The notes below the pieces were generated by a model. The model worked only from the letters and a program-made list of their open reading frames with translations, was not told the origin of the DNA and did no database searches. The position numbers and the translations under genes were made by a program. From the NCBI GenBank assembly GCA_963736695.1, contig CAVTPU010000001.1, positions 372,001-436,000 on the forward strand: 64,000 nt of DNA, written 5' to 3'. How positions within the stretch are numbered: the stretch's first letter is position 1; the number at the start of each line of letters is the position of its first letter. The DNA comes from CAVTPU01 sp963736695 (GTDB lineage: Bacteria; Actinomycetota; Actinomycetes; Mycobacteriales; Micromonosporaceae). Positions 19,311 to 27,579 of this stretch are shown piece by piece.

Positions 19311-21894
19311 TCACCCGGGCCCGCAGTGCGTCCAGTCCGCTCGCCCGGTCCGCGTGGGCGTCTTCGGCCATCACCGCGTCGGCCGCGGCGGCAGCCTGGG
19401 CCGCCGTCAGGTCCACATCGGCGGCAGCCACCCAGCTCAACGCGGTCGCCGCGCCACTCGCCCGGCCACCATCGATCCAACGCACCACCGGCACCGCGAA
19501 GTCCGTCGTGCCCAACTCCGCCGCGAGCACCTGGGTGAAGACCGCCACCAGCAACGCGTCCGGAGTGAGCTGTCGAGCGGCGGCGGCGACGGTGAAATCT
19601 CGCCATCCGGCGACCTCGTCGCCGAGACGCACCCGGGGCTGCCCGGACCCCAAACCGGAGCCAGTGGCGCCCTTCGGCAGAAGCACGCCGCCCGGGATGC
19701 TCCGAGCCCGCCCGCGCCAATGCTCCCGCGCTGTTTCGGTGTCCCAGAGCGGCCCCGACCGACCCGAACCGACCGGACCGGGGTCGGGCAGCGCGCCCAC
19801 CCCGGCGTACCGGCGCATCAGGTCCCGAAGCAGCAGGTGAACCGTCGGCGCATCGAAGACGGCGATGTCACACGCGCAGTGCAGCACCGCTCGCCCGCCC
19901 CGTCGGGAGACCCGCAGGTCGAAGTGCGGCCACCGGCCCACCGGAAACGGCCGCCCCACCATCTCGGCACGCAACTCGGCCAGCGTCGAATCGGGGTTGG
20001 CCACCCCGTCCAACTCAATCACCGGCACCCACCAACTCGTCGGTGCCACGGAACCGGTGCGCACCCACCCGTCCGGATCGATCCACGACCGCGCGGCTTC
20101 GTGGTCGGCGATGAGACCACAGACCGCGGCGTTCAACCGGTCAAGATCGAGATCCTGATCGAATCGCACCGTCTTGTAGATCTGACACCCGTCACCGCCG
20201 TCGTCGGTCGTGGCTCGGGCGACCAAATAGGACTGTTGCAGCGCGGTGGCGCGCCGCCGATCCGACGTCAGCGGTCACCGCCACCGCACGCAGGCCCGCC
20301 CCGAACCGACCCATCGCGTTGACGACCGCGCCGGCGGCGAACCTGCCGGGCAGATAGTCCCACCGCCACCGCAGCGCCCCGGCCTCCTCCCAGACCTGGC
20401 AGTCCAGGGCGATTCCCGAGGTGCGGCAGACCGCGTGCGAGATCCGGGCGTTGAAACCGGCCCCGAATCCGCCCTCCGGGCCGAGCCCGAGCAGGCTCGT
20501 GAAGACCACCGGCAGGTCGGTCGGACCGCCACCCCGCCGGCGCAGTTCCCGCAGCGCGTCCACCCCGGAGACCGAGGAGTGCTCCAGCCCAGCCCACACC
20601 TGGCGGTGGGCGGCCACCGCCAGGTCGGCGACCCCGACCGTCGGATCCGGATCGAACACCACGATCGATGACGACGTGAACGGACCCACCACATGCTCGG
20701 CGGCGCGGGGCAGAAAAGCGCGAGCAGTGGTGGTGAGCACCAATGAAAACGCCCAGCAGCAGCAGCTGCCCGGCCGGGCGCTGCCAGCACGTCGGCGAAG
20801 GCCGCCAGCACCAACGACGACGCCGACACACCGAGCTCGGCCGCACGAGCGCGGACGGTCACCCACTCGGCCGGAGCCAATTGGTCGGTGAGGCTCGCAC
20901 GGTCTGCCCGTCCGCCGTCACCGTCGACGTCCTCGCGGTGTGGAGCCGCCGCCGGGCCGACCCAGGCCGGGCCGTCGGGCGCGTCGCGCAGAAGTCCGAC
21001 CCAGTAGTCCAGATCCCGCGCGCGCCTGGCGTCGTCGACATCGGTGGTCATGGCAAGGACCCCGTCGCGCGCGGAGAACCGAGACTCGGGAAGCGCGGCC
21101 GTCGGCTCCTCATAGACAGTGGCCCATTGGGCCAACAACAGCGCGATTCCGTGGCCGTCGGTGACGATGCTGTCCAGGTCGACGTGCACGACCCCAGCGC
21201 CACCGGGCAACAAGCTGACCTCGACCGCGAACGGCGGCCACTGTCGCGGGTCGCGACGCCAGTCGCACAACCGGGCGCGCGTCGCCTCAACCTCACGCAT
21301 GGCGGCGTTCAACGCGAGCCCGCGCAGGTCATGCACCGGCATTGTCCACAGTGGCGCGTCGAGAGCGATGCTCTGTACGCCGTCCGGGCTCACCTCGGAA
21401 CGAAGCATGTCATGCTCGGCGATGAGTCGCCGCCACCCGGCCTCGAGACGGTCCGGGTCAATGCCGTCAAGGGTGAACTCCTGATATTGATGACAGCCAA
21501 CCGGGTCGTCCGACAGCTCGGGTAATGTCGACATCACATAGGCCTGCTGCATCGCTGTCAGCGGGAATGGCTCGTCGCGCCCGGTTTGGGGCACCGCGCT
21601 CATCTCAGGCGCCGCGACTGGCCCGGACCACGTCGTCTGACTGTCGGCGAGTTTGCCCGCAAACTGCCGCAAGGTCAGTTCCCCTGTCAGCCAACTGAAC
21701 GGGAAGTCCACACCGAACTGCTCCTGCGCCTCCAACCATAAGCGAGCCGCGGGCAGCGAACCGAGACCCAACGCGCTCAACGTCGCGTCAACGTCGACTG
21801 GAGCATCGGCGTCGAGCACGTCGCCGACCAGCCGCGCCACCCGACCGACGAGATCAGCATCGGTCGGGCCCAGGCTGCCCGGATTCTGTCGCAT
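19311..21894 (-). pseudogene. 5' part of the megasynthase gene (PCP-Cy-Cy), interrupted by three apparent frameshifts
   Basis: Homology of the megasynthase begins at an ATG at 21894 behind GGAGGGTGAG. Frame one (to about 20750) encodes a PCP (Ser46 in LGLGSLP) and the front of a Cy domain with a DxxxxD motif (DSIVTD). The Cy domain continues only in a second frame (about 20250-20745, PVVFTS present). The second Cy domain starts in a third frame (TALQQSYLVARA, about 20265 to 19315). Its end lies in the frame of the long CDS. The first break sits at an A run (20746-20749), where one more base would restore GRFSLVLT; the others lie near 20240-20290 and 19300-19320. Either the sequence has indel errors or the gene is truly dead. 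The first PCP should hold the starter unit. Confidence 0.85.
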
Positions 21895-22208
21895 CGTCGT
21901 CTCACCCTCCGCGTGTCGCAACGCCGGCCACCAACGTTGTGACCGCGAACCTACGGCGGCCACGGCTCCGCGTGGCGCGCAACATTGAGCGAACAGACGC
22001 GGGTCCTCCACCAATCCGATGTCACGCGCAATTCATCCACAATGGACTCCGCGACACGCGAGTCGATCGGCGAGATGAGTCGGGTTCTGTCCTGCGAAGA
22101 GACGCCACAATGCCACGATCGACGAAGACAAGCGTGCAGGAGTGCGCATTCCTCGACGCCGAATTTGGTAGCATTCCACGCGCACAAACCAACTACGGAG
22201 GATCTTTA
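21895..22208. promoter_or_regulatory. divergent intergenic region between megasynthase and VOC/ECH1 operon
   Basis: These 314 bases hold no convincing gene. They must contain the promoters for both the long minus-strand assembly line and the plus-strand VOC operon. A TAGCAT box (22169-22174) could be the -10 of the VOC gene, with an AGGAG site ahead of its ATG. On the minus strand TAGGTT at 21945-21950 could serve the megasynthase. No -35 match is convincing for either. Confidence 0.4.
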
Positions 22209-22577
22209 ATGGCCACGCTCAACAAACTCGTCGCGATCACGATCGACTGTGCTGACCCGACCGCGCTGGCGGACTTCTACAAGACCGCGCTCGGATGGGA
22301 GATCATTTACAGCGACGAAAATGCCGCTTATCTCTCCGACGGCGGCCCTCTGCGGGTGGGCTTCCAGAAGGTCGAGGAATACGCCCCACCGAAGTGGCCC
22401 AGCCAGAGCATCCCGCAACAGATGCACCTCGACATCGCGGTCGATGACCTCGACGAGGCATCGACGCGCATGATCGGCTTCGGTGCCACGATCGCCGACG
22501 ACCAGCCCGGCGAGAGCGCCTGGCGGGTGATGGTCGACCCGGCCGGCCACCCGTTCTGCCTCACCACGTCCTACTGA
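22209..22577 (+). CDS. VOC-superfamily protein (glyoxalase/bleomycin-resistance-like)
   Basis: This 122-residue protein has two beta-alpha-beta-beta-beta halves typical of the VOC fold. The first begins LVAITIDCADPTALADFYKTALGW and the second MHLDIAVDDLDEA, ending with DPAGHPFCL. The ATG at 22209 follows GGAGGATCTTTA. Six bases separate it from the enoyl-CoA-hydratase-like gene, so they are co-transcribed, divergently from the megasynthase. Members bind metals or act as drug-binding resistance proteins; a self-resistance role for a thiazole-containing product is possible but only inferred from position. Confidence 0.85.
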   Translation: MATLNKLVAITIDCADPTALADFYKTALGWEIIYSDENAAYLSDGGPLRVGFQKVEEYAPPKWPSQSIPQQMHLDIAVDDLDEASTRMIGFGATIADDQPGESAWRVMVDPAGHPFCLTTSY

Positions 22578-22583
22578 TCGCAC

Positions 22584-23402
22584 ATGGACCGGGCCGTGCT
22601 GATCCAACGCTCCGGGCCGGTCATCACTGCCACTCTCGACCGGCCCCGCGCGGGCAATACTCTCTCCGCCCAGACGGTTGACCAACTCCACCGTGTCCTC
22701 GATGCGGCCGAGTCGGACGCCGACCTGCGGGCGGTCGTGCTGCGCGCGCGGGGCGAGGCATTCTGCTCCGGCATGGACCTGCTGGAGGCGTCCAGCGATG
22801 ATGACGACACTGCGGGCAATCTCGGTCGATTCTTCGATCTGCTCGCCCGGATGACCACCACCGACGCCTTGGTCATTTCGTTGGTGGCCGGCCGTGCAGT
22901 TGGCGGCGGCGTCGGGCTGGCCGCCGCGAGCGACCTTGTCATCGCCACAGACCGTGCGCACTTCTCCCTGACCGAGGCGCTCTGGGGACTGCTGCCCTGC
23001 GCCGTGCTGCCGTTCCTGGTCCGACGGACCGGATTCCAGCGGGCATACGCTATGACCATCGCCACCACCAGCATTCCCGCCGCCCGCGCCGCCGAGATCG
23101 GCCTGGTGGACGAACTCACAGCCGACTTGGATCGGGCGCTGCTGCGCCTGCTGGACCGAACTCTCCGCGTTCCCCCAGGTGTGATCGGGACAGCCAAGGC
23201 ATACTTCGCCACCATCACTGCCGAGCCCGGGCAGGCGCGCGCGGTCGCGATCGGAACGTTTTCCGCACTGGCCGACTCTCCGGCGTTCCGCGACGCGGTC
23301 ACCGCCTACGCGAGACACGGGCGATTCCCGTGGCAGAATCCGCCCACCACGCCGATTGATCGGGCCGCACTCATCCCGGATGCCGGATCCGCACAACATT
23401 GA
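22584..23402 (+). CDS. enoyl-CoA hydratase-like ECH1 dehydratase (PksH type) for beta-branching
   Basis: This is a 272-residue crotonase-fold protein. FCSGMDLLE near residue 60 and GRAVGGGVGLAAASDLVIA near 105 form the oxyanion region. The stretch EALWGLLPCAVLPFLVRR then GFQRAYAMT is characteristic of the PksH/CurE/LnmF-type ECH1 enzymes that dehydrate the HMG-ACP-like intermediate made by the HCS. It is thus the third catalytic step of the branching cassette, although it lies on the opposite strand and 13 kb from the HCS. No ECH2 decarboxylase gene is seen in the window; it may be beyond the left edge or absent. Confidence 0.88.
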   Translation: MDRAVLIQRSGPVITATLDRPRAGNTLSAQTVDQLHRVLDAAESDADLRAVVLRARGEAFCSGMDLLEASSDDDDTAGNLGRFFDLLARMTTTDALVISLVAGRAVGGGVGLAAASDLVIATDRAHFSLTEALWGLLPCAVLPFLVRRTGFQRAYAMTIATTSIPAARAAEIGLVDELTADLDRALLRLLDRTLRVPPGVIGTAKAYFATITAEPGQARAVAIGTFSALADSPAFRDAVTAYARHGRFPWQNPPTTPIDRAALIPDAGSAQH

Positions 23403-23479
23403 CCGCCGACGCGGCCCAACCATGCCTAGCGTCACCGTCATGAACGCATCGGTGACGACTGGAATGGAGGCCACACAAC

Positions 23480-24052
23480 ATGAGCACGGCACTCGCTGGC
23501 GAGGTGACCCGACTCGGCCGGCTCGACAAGTGGAACGGGGCGAAACACTACCGCGCCCTGGTGGTGTATCTGGCGGTCGTCGTCGCACACTGGCTCGAAC
23601 ACGCCGCCCAGGCCGTTCAGGTCTATGTCTTCGACGTGCCCCGGGCCAAGGCGGGCGGGCTGCTCGGCCTGCTGCTGCCTTCCGTCGTCTCGTCCGAGAT
23701 GCTCCATTGGGCGTACGCCGCATATATGCTCGGCGGCTTCATGGCCCTACGACGGGCCATGGTGGGCGAGTCCCGCTTCTGGTGGGACCTCGCCTACGCC
23801 ATCCAGGCATGGCACTTCCTCGAACACACACTGCTGCTGTCCCAAGCGGTGACCGGCTGGCGGCTCGCCGGCCGGCATGATCCGACCAGCCTGTTGCAGC
23901 TGATCGTGCCGAGAGTCGAGACCCACCTCATCTACAACATATTGGTGCTCATACCGTTGCTGACGGCCCTGGGCCTGCACTGGTTCCGGGCCGACGGACG
24001 CACCACCATCGCCGCCCCATGCACGTGCGCAGCCCGCTTCCCGGCACAGTGA
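23480..24052 (+). CDS. His-rich integral membrane protein, unknown function
   Basis: This 190-residue protein has about five hydrophobic segments. Conserved-looking HxxxH and similar pairs lie at or near membrane faces: AHWLEHAAQ in the first segment, EMLHWAYAAYM in the second, WHFLEHTLL in the fourth and a THLIYN motif before the last. Such pairs could bind metal or haem. I do not recognise a named family with certainty. It follows ECH1 by 77 bases on the same strand and precedes a strong hairpin, so it may end that operon. A role in oxidation, transport or self-protection cannot be told apart. Confidence 0.75.
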   Translation: MSTALAGEVTRLGRLDKWNGAKHYRALVVYLAVVVAHWLEHAAQAVQVYVFDVPRAKAGGLLGLLLPSVVSSEMLHWAYAAYMLGGFMALRRAMVGESRFWWDLAYAIQAWHFLEHTLLLSQAVTGWRLAGRHDPTSLLQLIVPRVETHLIYNILVLIPLLTALGLHWFRADGRTTIAAPCTCAARFPAQ

Positions 24053-24077
24053 GCGGTTTCCCACTCCACCGGCATGA

Positions 24078-24117
24078 ACAGTGGTCCCGGTCCCGCTTTC
24101 GGGGCCGGGACCACTGT
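24078..24117. terminator. hairpin terminator between convergent genes
   Basis: A perfect 13-bp inverted repeat (24078-24090 with 24105-24117), extended inward by further G/C pairs, lies between the membrane protein and RDD genes, which converge here. Confidence 0.75.
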
Positions 24118-24150
24118 CCACGACTGGTGCCACTGTCCATGACCGCGCAC

Positions 24151-24648
24151 TCAGGCCGCGGCCGGATTCAGCTCGACCTCCTTCTCCCGCAGCTCCTGTG
24201 GGCTCACCAACACCACCGGACGGTTTGGCACCGGGCCCTGGATGGTGACGGTGCGGACCACCTTGTCGGCCAGCGTCTGCCGCTTGCGATCCCACAACGG
24301 CATCAAGAAGCCAATGCCGAGTGAGAACCAGTCCAGAAAGTGCCCGTTCTCCCGAATGAAGGCGTTGAAAACGCCAATTGGCTTCCCGGTACGCACGGAT
24401 ACCAGGTTCGCATTGATGATCCGGCGACCGAAGGAGTTACCCCGGCGCCCCATCAGGATGCACCGGTTGTAGAAACCGACCGCGTACCAGATCACATATA
24501 GCACGATGCTGATCCATAGCGCCGCGGTATTGCTGTACTTCTTGTACGCCGCGTCACTGCCGACGTATGCCAGGACCAGAAAGACCATGCTGATGTGCAT
24601 GTCGATGGCCCAGGCCACGAATCGCTTCAACCAAGTCGTCGCAACCAT
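24151..24648 (-). CDS. RDD-family membrane protein
   Basis: This 165-residue protein opens with the RDD signature, R-F-x-A-x-x-I-D in LKRFVAWAIDMHI. Two to three membrane segments follow, and the second conserved patch GRRGNSFGRRIINANLVS matches the family. The ATG at 24648 was chosen because GGGAG lies four bases upstream; a longer frame to 24729 adds only low-complexity sequence. RDD proteins are small transmembrane proteins, some linked to ion exchange, mostly without defined function. Nothing ties it to the biosynthetic cluster beyond position. Confidence 0.85.
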   Translation of the reverse strand: MVATTWLKRFVAWAIDMHISMVFLVLAYVGSDAAYKKYSNTAALWISIVLYVIWYAVGFYNRCILMGRRGNSFGRRIINANLVSVRTGKPIGVFNAFIRENGHFLDWFSLGIGFLMPLWDRKRQTLADKVVRTVTIQGPVPNRPVVLVSPQELREKEVELNPAAA

Positions 24649-24786
24649 GTCGCTCCCACTGCCAGACGAGGAACCCTCCCTTACCGATGGCAGCGAGTGT
24701 GGTGGCCCCTTCCGATCGTGGTTGCTCAATAATGCACCGCACGGAGGACACCGTCCCGGTTAGACATAAGCGATCGGGAGGTGCTT

Positions 24787-25341
24787 ATGACGCTGGCCGG
24801 GAAGCGCCACCACCGGACCGCTGGTCCAGCGATCGCGACGCTCGTCGCGACAGTGGTGGGCACGGTGGCGTCGGCCACGCTCGTGCCGCCCGGCCCTGCC
24901 CGCGCCACGCCCCCCAGCATCGGAGTGAACGCCGCGTCATCCACAAACGACCTGCTGTCGAGCACCCCCGACAGTGGTGCGGTGCTCGACGACGCGCCCG
25001 AACGGGTCGTGCTCACTCTCGTCGAAGACATCCGCTCCGACACCGCGCAGGTCACGCTGCTGCACGCCGGCAGGCGCATCCGGCTGACCGACGTGGATGG
25101 ATCGGGCGCGATCCTCGACGTGATCCTGCCCAACGACACGGTCGGGGCGAACATCGTCGAGTGGCGGGTCCAGTCCACGAGTGGCCGAGACCTGTCCGGC
25201 CATTTGTCTTTCACTGTCAACGCCGGGCCCGGCGGACTGAAGGGATTCCTCATCGAACACACGCTGCACCTGGTCAGCGGCGCCATCATGCTGGCGTTCG
25301 GGGTGGTGAGCCTGCGCCGCTACCGCAGGCCGATCTCGTGA
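24787..25341 (+). CDS. CopC-like secreted domain with C-terminal membrane anchor
   Basis: This 184-residue protein has an N-terminal signal segment ending near the ATP motif, then a CopC/YobA-like beta domain (LLSSTPDSGAVLDDAPERVVLTL to SGHLSFTVN), then a C-terminal membrane helix and a basic tail. True CopC binds copper through an N-terminal His right after the signal cleavage site. That His is not evident here, so copper binding is uncertain. The ATG at 24787 is six bases past GGGAG. It overlaps the CopD-like gene by four bases (GTGA), so the two act together. Confidence 0.8.
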   Translation: MTLAGKRHHRTAGPAIATLVATVVGTVASATLVPPGPARATPPSIGVNAASSTNDLLSSTPDSGAVLDDAPERVVLTLVEDIRSDTAQVTLLHAGRRIRLTDVDGSGAILDVILPNDTVGANIVEWRVQSTSGRDLSGHLSFTVNAGPGGLKGFLIEHTLHLVSGAIMLAFGVVSLRRYRRPIS

Positions 25342-26384
25342 GCACGGTCCGGACAGGACGAGTGGCGCCGGCCCTGGTCGTGCTTGGGCCGGTGGGTCTG
25401 GCAGCCGCGGTCTTGGTCGCGGCGCTATCGGTTGCCGGCGGAGCGCCGCAGCCGGCACCGCCCGGACTGCCCGACCCCGGCCCGTTCACCGGATGGACTC
25501 TGCCCGCTGTCCGGCTCGCCGCCGACGTAACGGGCGCAGCCGTCATCGGCCTCCTTATGCTGCCCGCACTGCTTCTCGGCCCGTCCGAACCGGCCAGCGG
25601 CCATGCCGTGCGACTAGCCGCTCGATGGACTGGCGCGACCGTGCTCGCCGTGGGCGCCCAGATCCTTCTCAGCGCCAGCGATGTCACCGGCAGGCCGGTG
25701 CTGGCCGGCCTGTCCGGCCCGGACCTGGCCCTGTTCATCGCGGTCACCCCGCAAGGGTGGGCCTGCGTGGCCCAGTTGGTGGTCGCGGCCGGTCTGGCCG
25801 TGGCGTTGACCCTGCTGACCCGCGGCCGGCTGCGTCGCTTCACCGAGTGGCACGCGTTGGTCGGCGCGCTCGCGCTGGTGGCGCTGCCCGCTCTGGTCGG
25901 TCACTCCACCACGTCCAATCAGCACGCCGCAGCCGCCGCGTTCTTGGTCGCGCACGTGGTCGCGGCCGCACTGTGGGTGGGTGGGCTCGCCGTCCTGCTG
26001 TGGCTGTGGTGGCGCAGTCCGGCGGTCTTAAGCGACGCCACGGCTCGGTTCAGTCCGTTGGCGTTGCGCTGCGCGGCCACGATCGCGGTGACCGGGCCGA
26101 TCGCGGGAGTCCTGCATGTGGGGTGGGTCGCGCTCGTCACCACCGGCTACGGCCTGTTGCTCGTGGCCAAGGCGGTGGTGTTGGCGTTCCTCGTCGGCGG
26201 CGGCTGGCTGCACCGACGGTTCAGCCTGCCCGCCTTGGCCACCGCTGCGGCGGACAGGGCCGCCGGCGTCGAACGGCATGGGCTCGGTCGAGCCTTCGCC
26301 CGGTTGGCCGGTGCCGAACTCATCATCATGGGGGTCGCGCTCGGCGTCGCCGTGGCCCTGTCCCGATCCCCAGTTCAGCCCTGA
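25338..26384 (+). CDS. CopD-like polytopic membrane protein
   Basis: This 348-residue protein with about eight hydrophobic helices matches CopD-type copper import/resistance proteins in layout. It has two His-bearing segments near the membrane (FTEWHALVGALALVALPALVGHS and NQHAAAAAFLVAHVVAAALWVGG, the second a known CopD-like feature). The start is a GTG at 25338 overlapping the CopC-like stop. Together with CopC it may deliver or exclude copper. Copper supply for an oxidative step in the neighbouring cluster is possible but unproven. A hydrolase gene follows after 22 bases. Confidence 0.82.
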   Translation: MSTVRTGRVAPALVVLGPVGLAAAVLVAALSVAGGAPQPAPPGLPDPGPFTGWTLPAVRLAADVTGAAVIGLLMLPALLLGPSEPASGHAVRLAARWTGATVLAVGAQILLSASDVTGRPVLAGLSGPDLALFIAVTPQGWACVAQLVVAAGLAVALTLLTRGRLRRFTEWHALVGALALVALPALVGHSTTSNQHAAAAAFLVAHVVAAALWVGGLAVLLWLWWRSPAVLSDATARFSPLALRCAATIAVTGPIAGVLHVGWVALVTTGYGLLLVAKAVVLAFLVGGGWLHRRFSLPALATAAADRAAGVERHGLGRAFARLAGAELIIMGVALGVAVALSRSPVQP

Positions 26385-26406
26385 TCCGCTCGCTCTAGGA
26401 GGAACG

Positions 26407-27252
26407 ATGACATCCCCAGCCGTCGAAGTCACCGCGCCCGAGTGGCAGGTGGCCACGGTCGCGACCGGGCCGGAGCCCCTGGTTCGCCACCGCACAGGCA
26501 CCCACGGCGTGCCGGTGGTGCTCGTCAACGCATTGGGACAGGACCTGGGCCCGTGGCAGGACGTGGTTCGCGCCCTGTTGCCCCGCCTCGTCATCACCTG
26601 GAACCTGCGCGGGTTGACCCCACCATTGCCAGCCCGCGCCTTCGACCAGCACGTGGACGACCTCGCCGAGGTGCTCACGGCCGAGGGCGTCGACGGCTGT
26701 CATCTGGTCGCCTGGTGCACCGGAGGAAAGACCGCGCTGCGCTTCGACCGACGCTTTCCTGGACGGGTTCGGTCGATGGTGCTGCTCAATCCATCGTTCA
26801 AACATCCCGGCCGCGATGGCGGGGCCGATACCGCGTACGAGAAGAATCTGGAGGCTTTGTGTCGTGCGGTGGCGCGCCGGCCGGAGACGGCTGCCCGCCT
26901 TCGCGACATGTTCGTCCCCGGCGCGTTCGCCTCGTCAGGCGACGCCGGGGGCGCGGAAAGCGCGGTGCGCCAAGCGTTCGGCTCAGCCCAGGCGCTGATC
27001 GCATACACCGGTCAGCATCTGGAGTTCTGGGCGGACAATCCGTTGACCGAGCCTGCCACCACGACACCGGTGCTGTTCGTCGGCGCCCAGCGGGACGAGA
27101 TCGTGGCGACCGACGCGGTCCGGCAGATCGCGCGCACGTTCCCCCACGGGTCATACGTCGAGGTGCCGGAGGCCGGCCACTTCGCCCTCATCGAGCAGGC
27201 GCAGCGGGTCGCGGGGCTCATCGAGGGATTCATTCTCGCGGCCGAGATCTGA
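26407..27252 (+). CDS. alpha/beta hydrolase with Cys at the nucleophile elbow
   Basis: This is a 281-residue alpha/beta hydrolase. The nucleophile elbow reads AWCTGG near residue 103, with Cys where Ser is usual (GxSxG). The acid is probably in the VGAQRDEIV segment and the His is in EAGHFALI near the C-terminus. The ATG lies behind AGGAGGAACG. Cys in this position is known in some thioesterase-like and C-C hydrolase relatives, including type I thioesterase domains, so acyl transfer or macrolactam release is conceivable. It may be co-transcribed with CopC/CopD or belong to the cluster. A terminator follows at once. Confidence 0.85.
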   Translation: MTSPAVEVTAPEWQVATVATGPEPLVRHRTGTHGVPVVLVNALGQDLGPWQDVVRALLPRLVITWNLRGLTPPLPARAFDQHVDDLAEVLTAEGVDGCHLVAWCTGGKTALRFDRRFPGRVRSMVLLNPSFKHPGRDGGADTAYEKNLEALCRAVARRPETAARLRDMFVPGAFASSGDAGGAESAVRQAFGSAQALIAYTGQHLEFWADNPLTEPATTTPVLFVGAQRDEIVATDAVRQIARTFPHGSYVEVPEAGHFALIEQAQRVAGLIEGFILAAEI

Positions 27253-27289
27253 ACCGGTTGGCGAAGGCCAATGCTCCTCGCCAACCGGT
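27253..27289. terminator. hairpin terminator
   Basis: A perfect 12-bp inverted repeat (27253-27264 and 27278-27289, 13-base loop) starts one base after the hydrolase stop and lies between convergent genes. Confidence 0.75.
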
Positions 27290-27303
27290 CGTGTGCGAGC
27301 CGG

Positions 27304-27579
27304 TCAGCCGGTGGTCTGTTTGTCGAGCTGATCTCTCATCGCGGTCCACAGTGTGTCGACGGTGCGAAACGTGCCGGCCGCAAACGAGCTGTCCGGCAAG
27401 GTCACCTCCAGCTCATCCTCCAGATCCAGGATCAACGACACGGCTGCCAGCGAGTCCAATCCAAGTTCTGCCAACACCATCTCCGCGCACAGCTCCTGCC
27501 CGGCCGGCAATAGTCTCAAGTGACGCCGCAATACGGCATCGAAACGTTCATTCACTATTTCTGCCTCCTCGAATCTCAC
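27304..27579 (-). CDS. free-standing acyl carrier protein
   Basis: This is a carrier protein of about 91 residues with phosphopantetheine Ser in LGLDSLAAVSL. The GTG at 27579 overlaps the decarboxylase stop by four bases. A second GTG at 27555 has a better GGAGG site eight bases upstream and may be the real start. It forms a trio with the PLP decarboxylase and the adenylation enzyme. In comparable trios (macrolactam starter pathways, exosortase-A associated sets) an amino acid is loaded on the ACP and decarboxylated there. It is not the donor ACP of the branching cassette. Confidence 0.9.
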   Translation of the reverse strand: MRFEEAEIVNERFDAVLRRHLRLLPAGQELCAEMVLAELGLDSLAAVSLILDLEDELEVTLPDSSFAAGTFRTVDTLWTAMRDQLDKQTTG

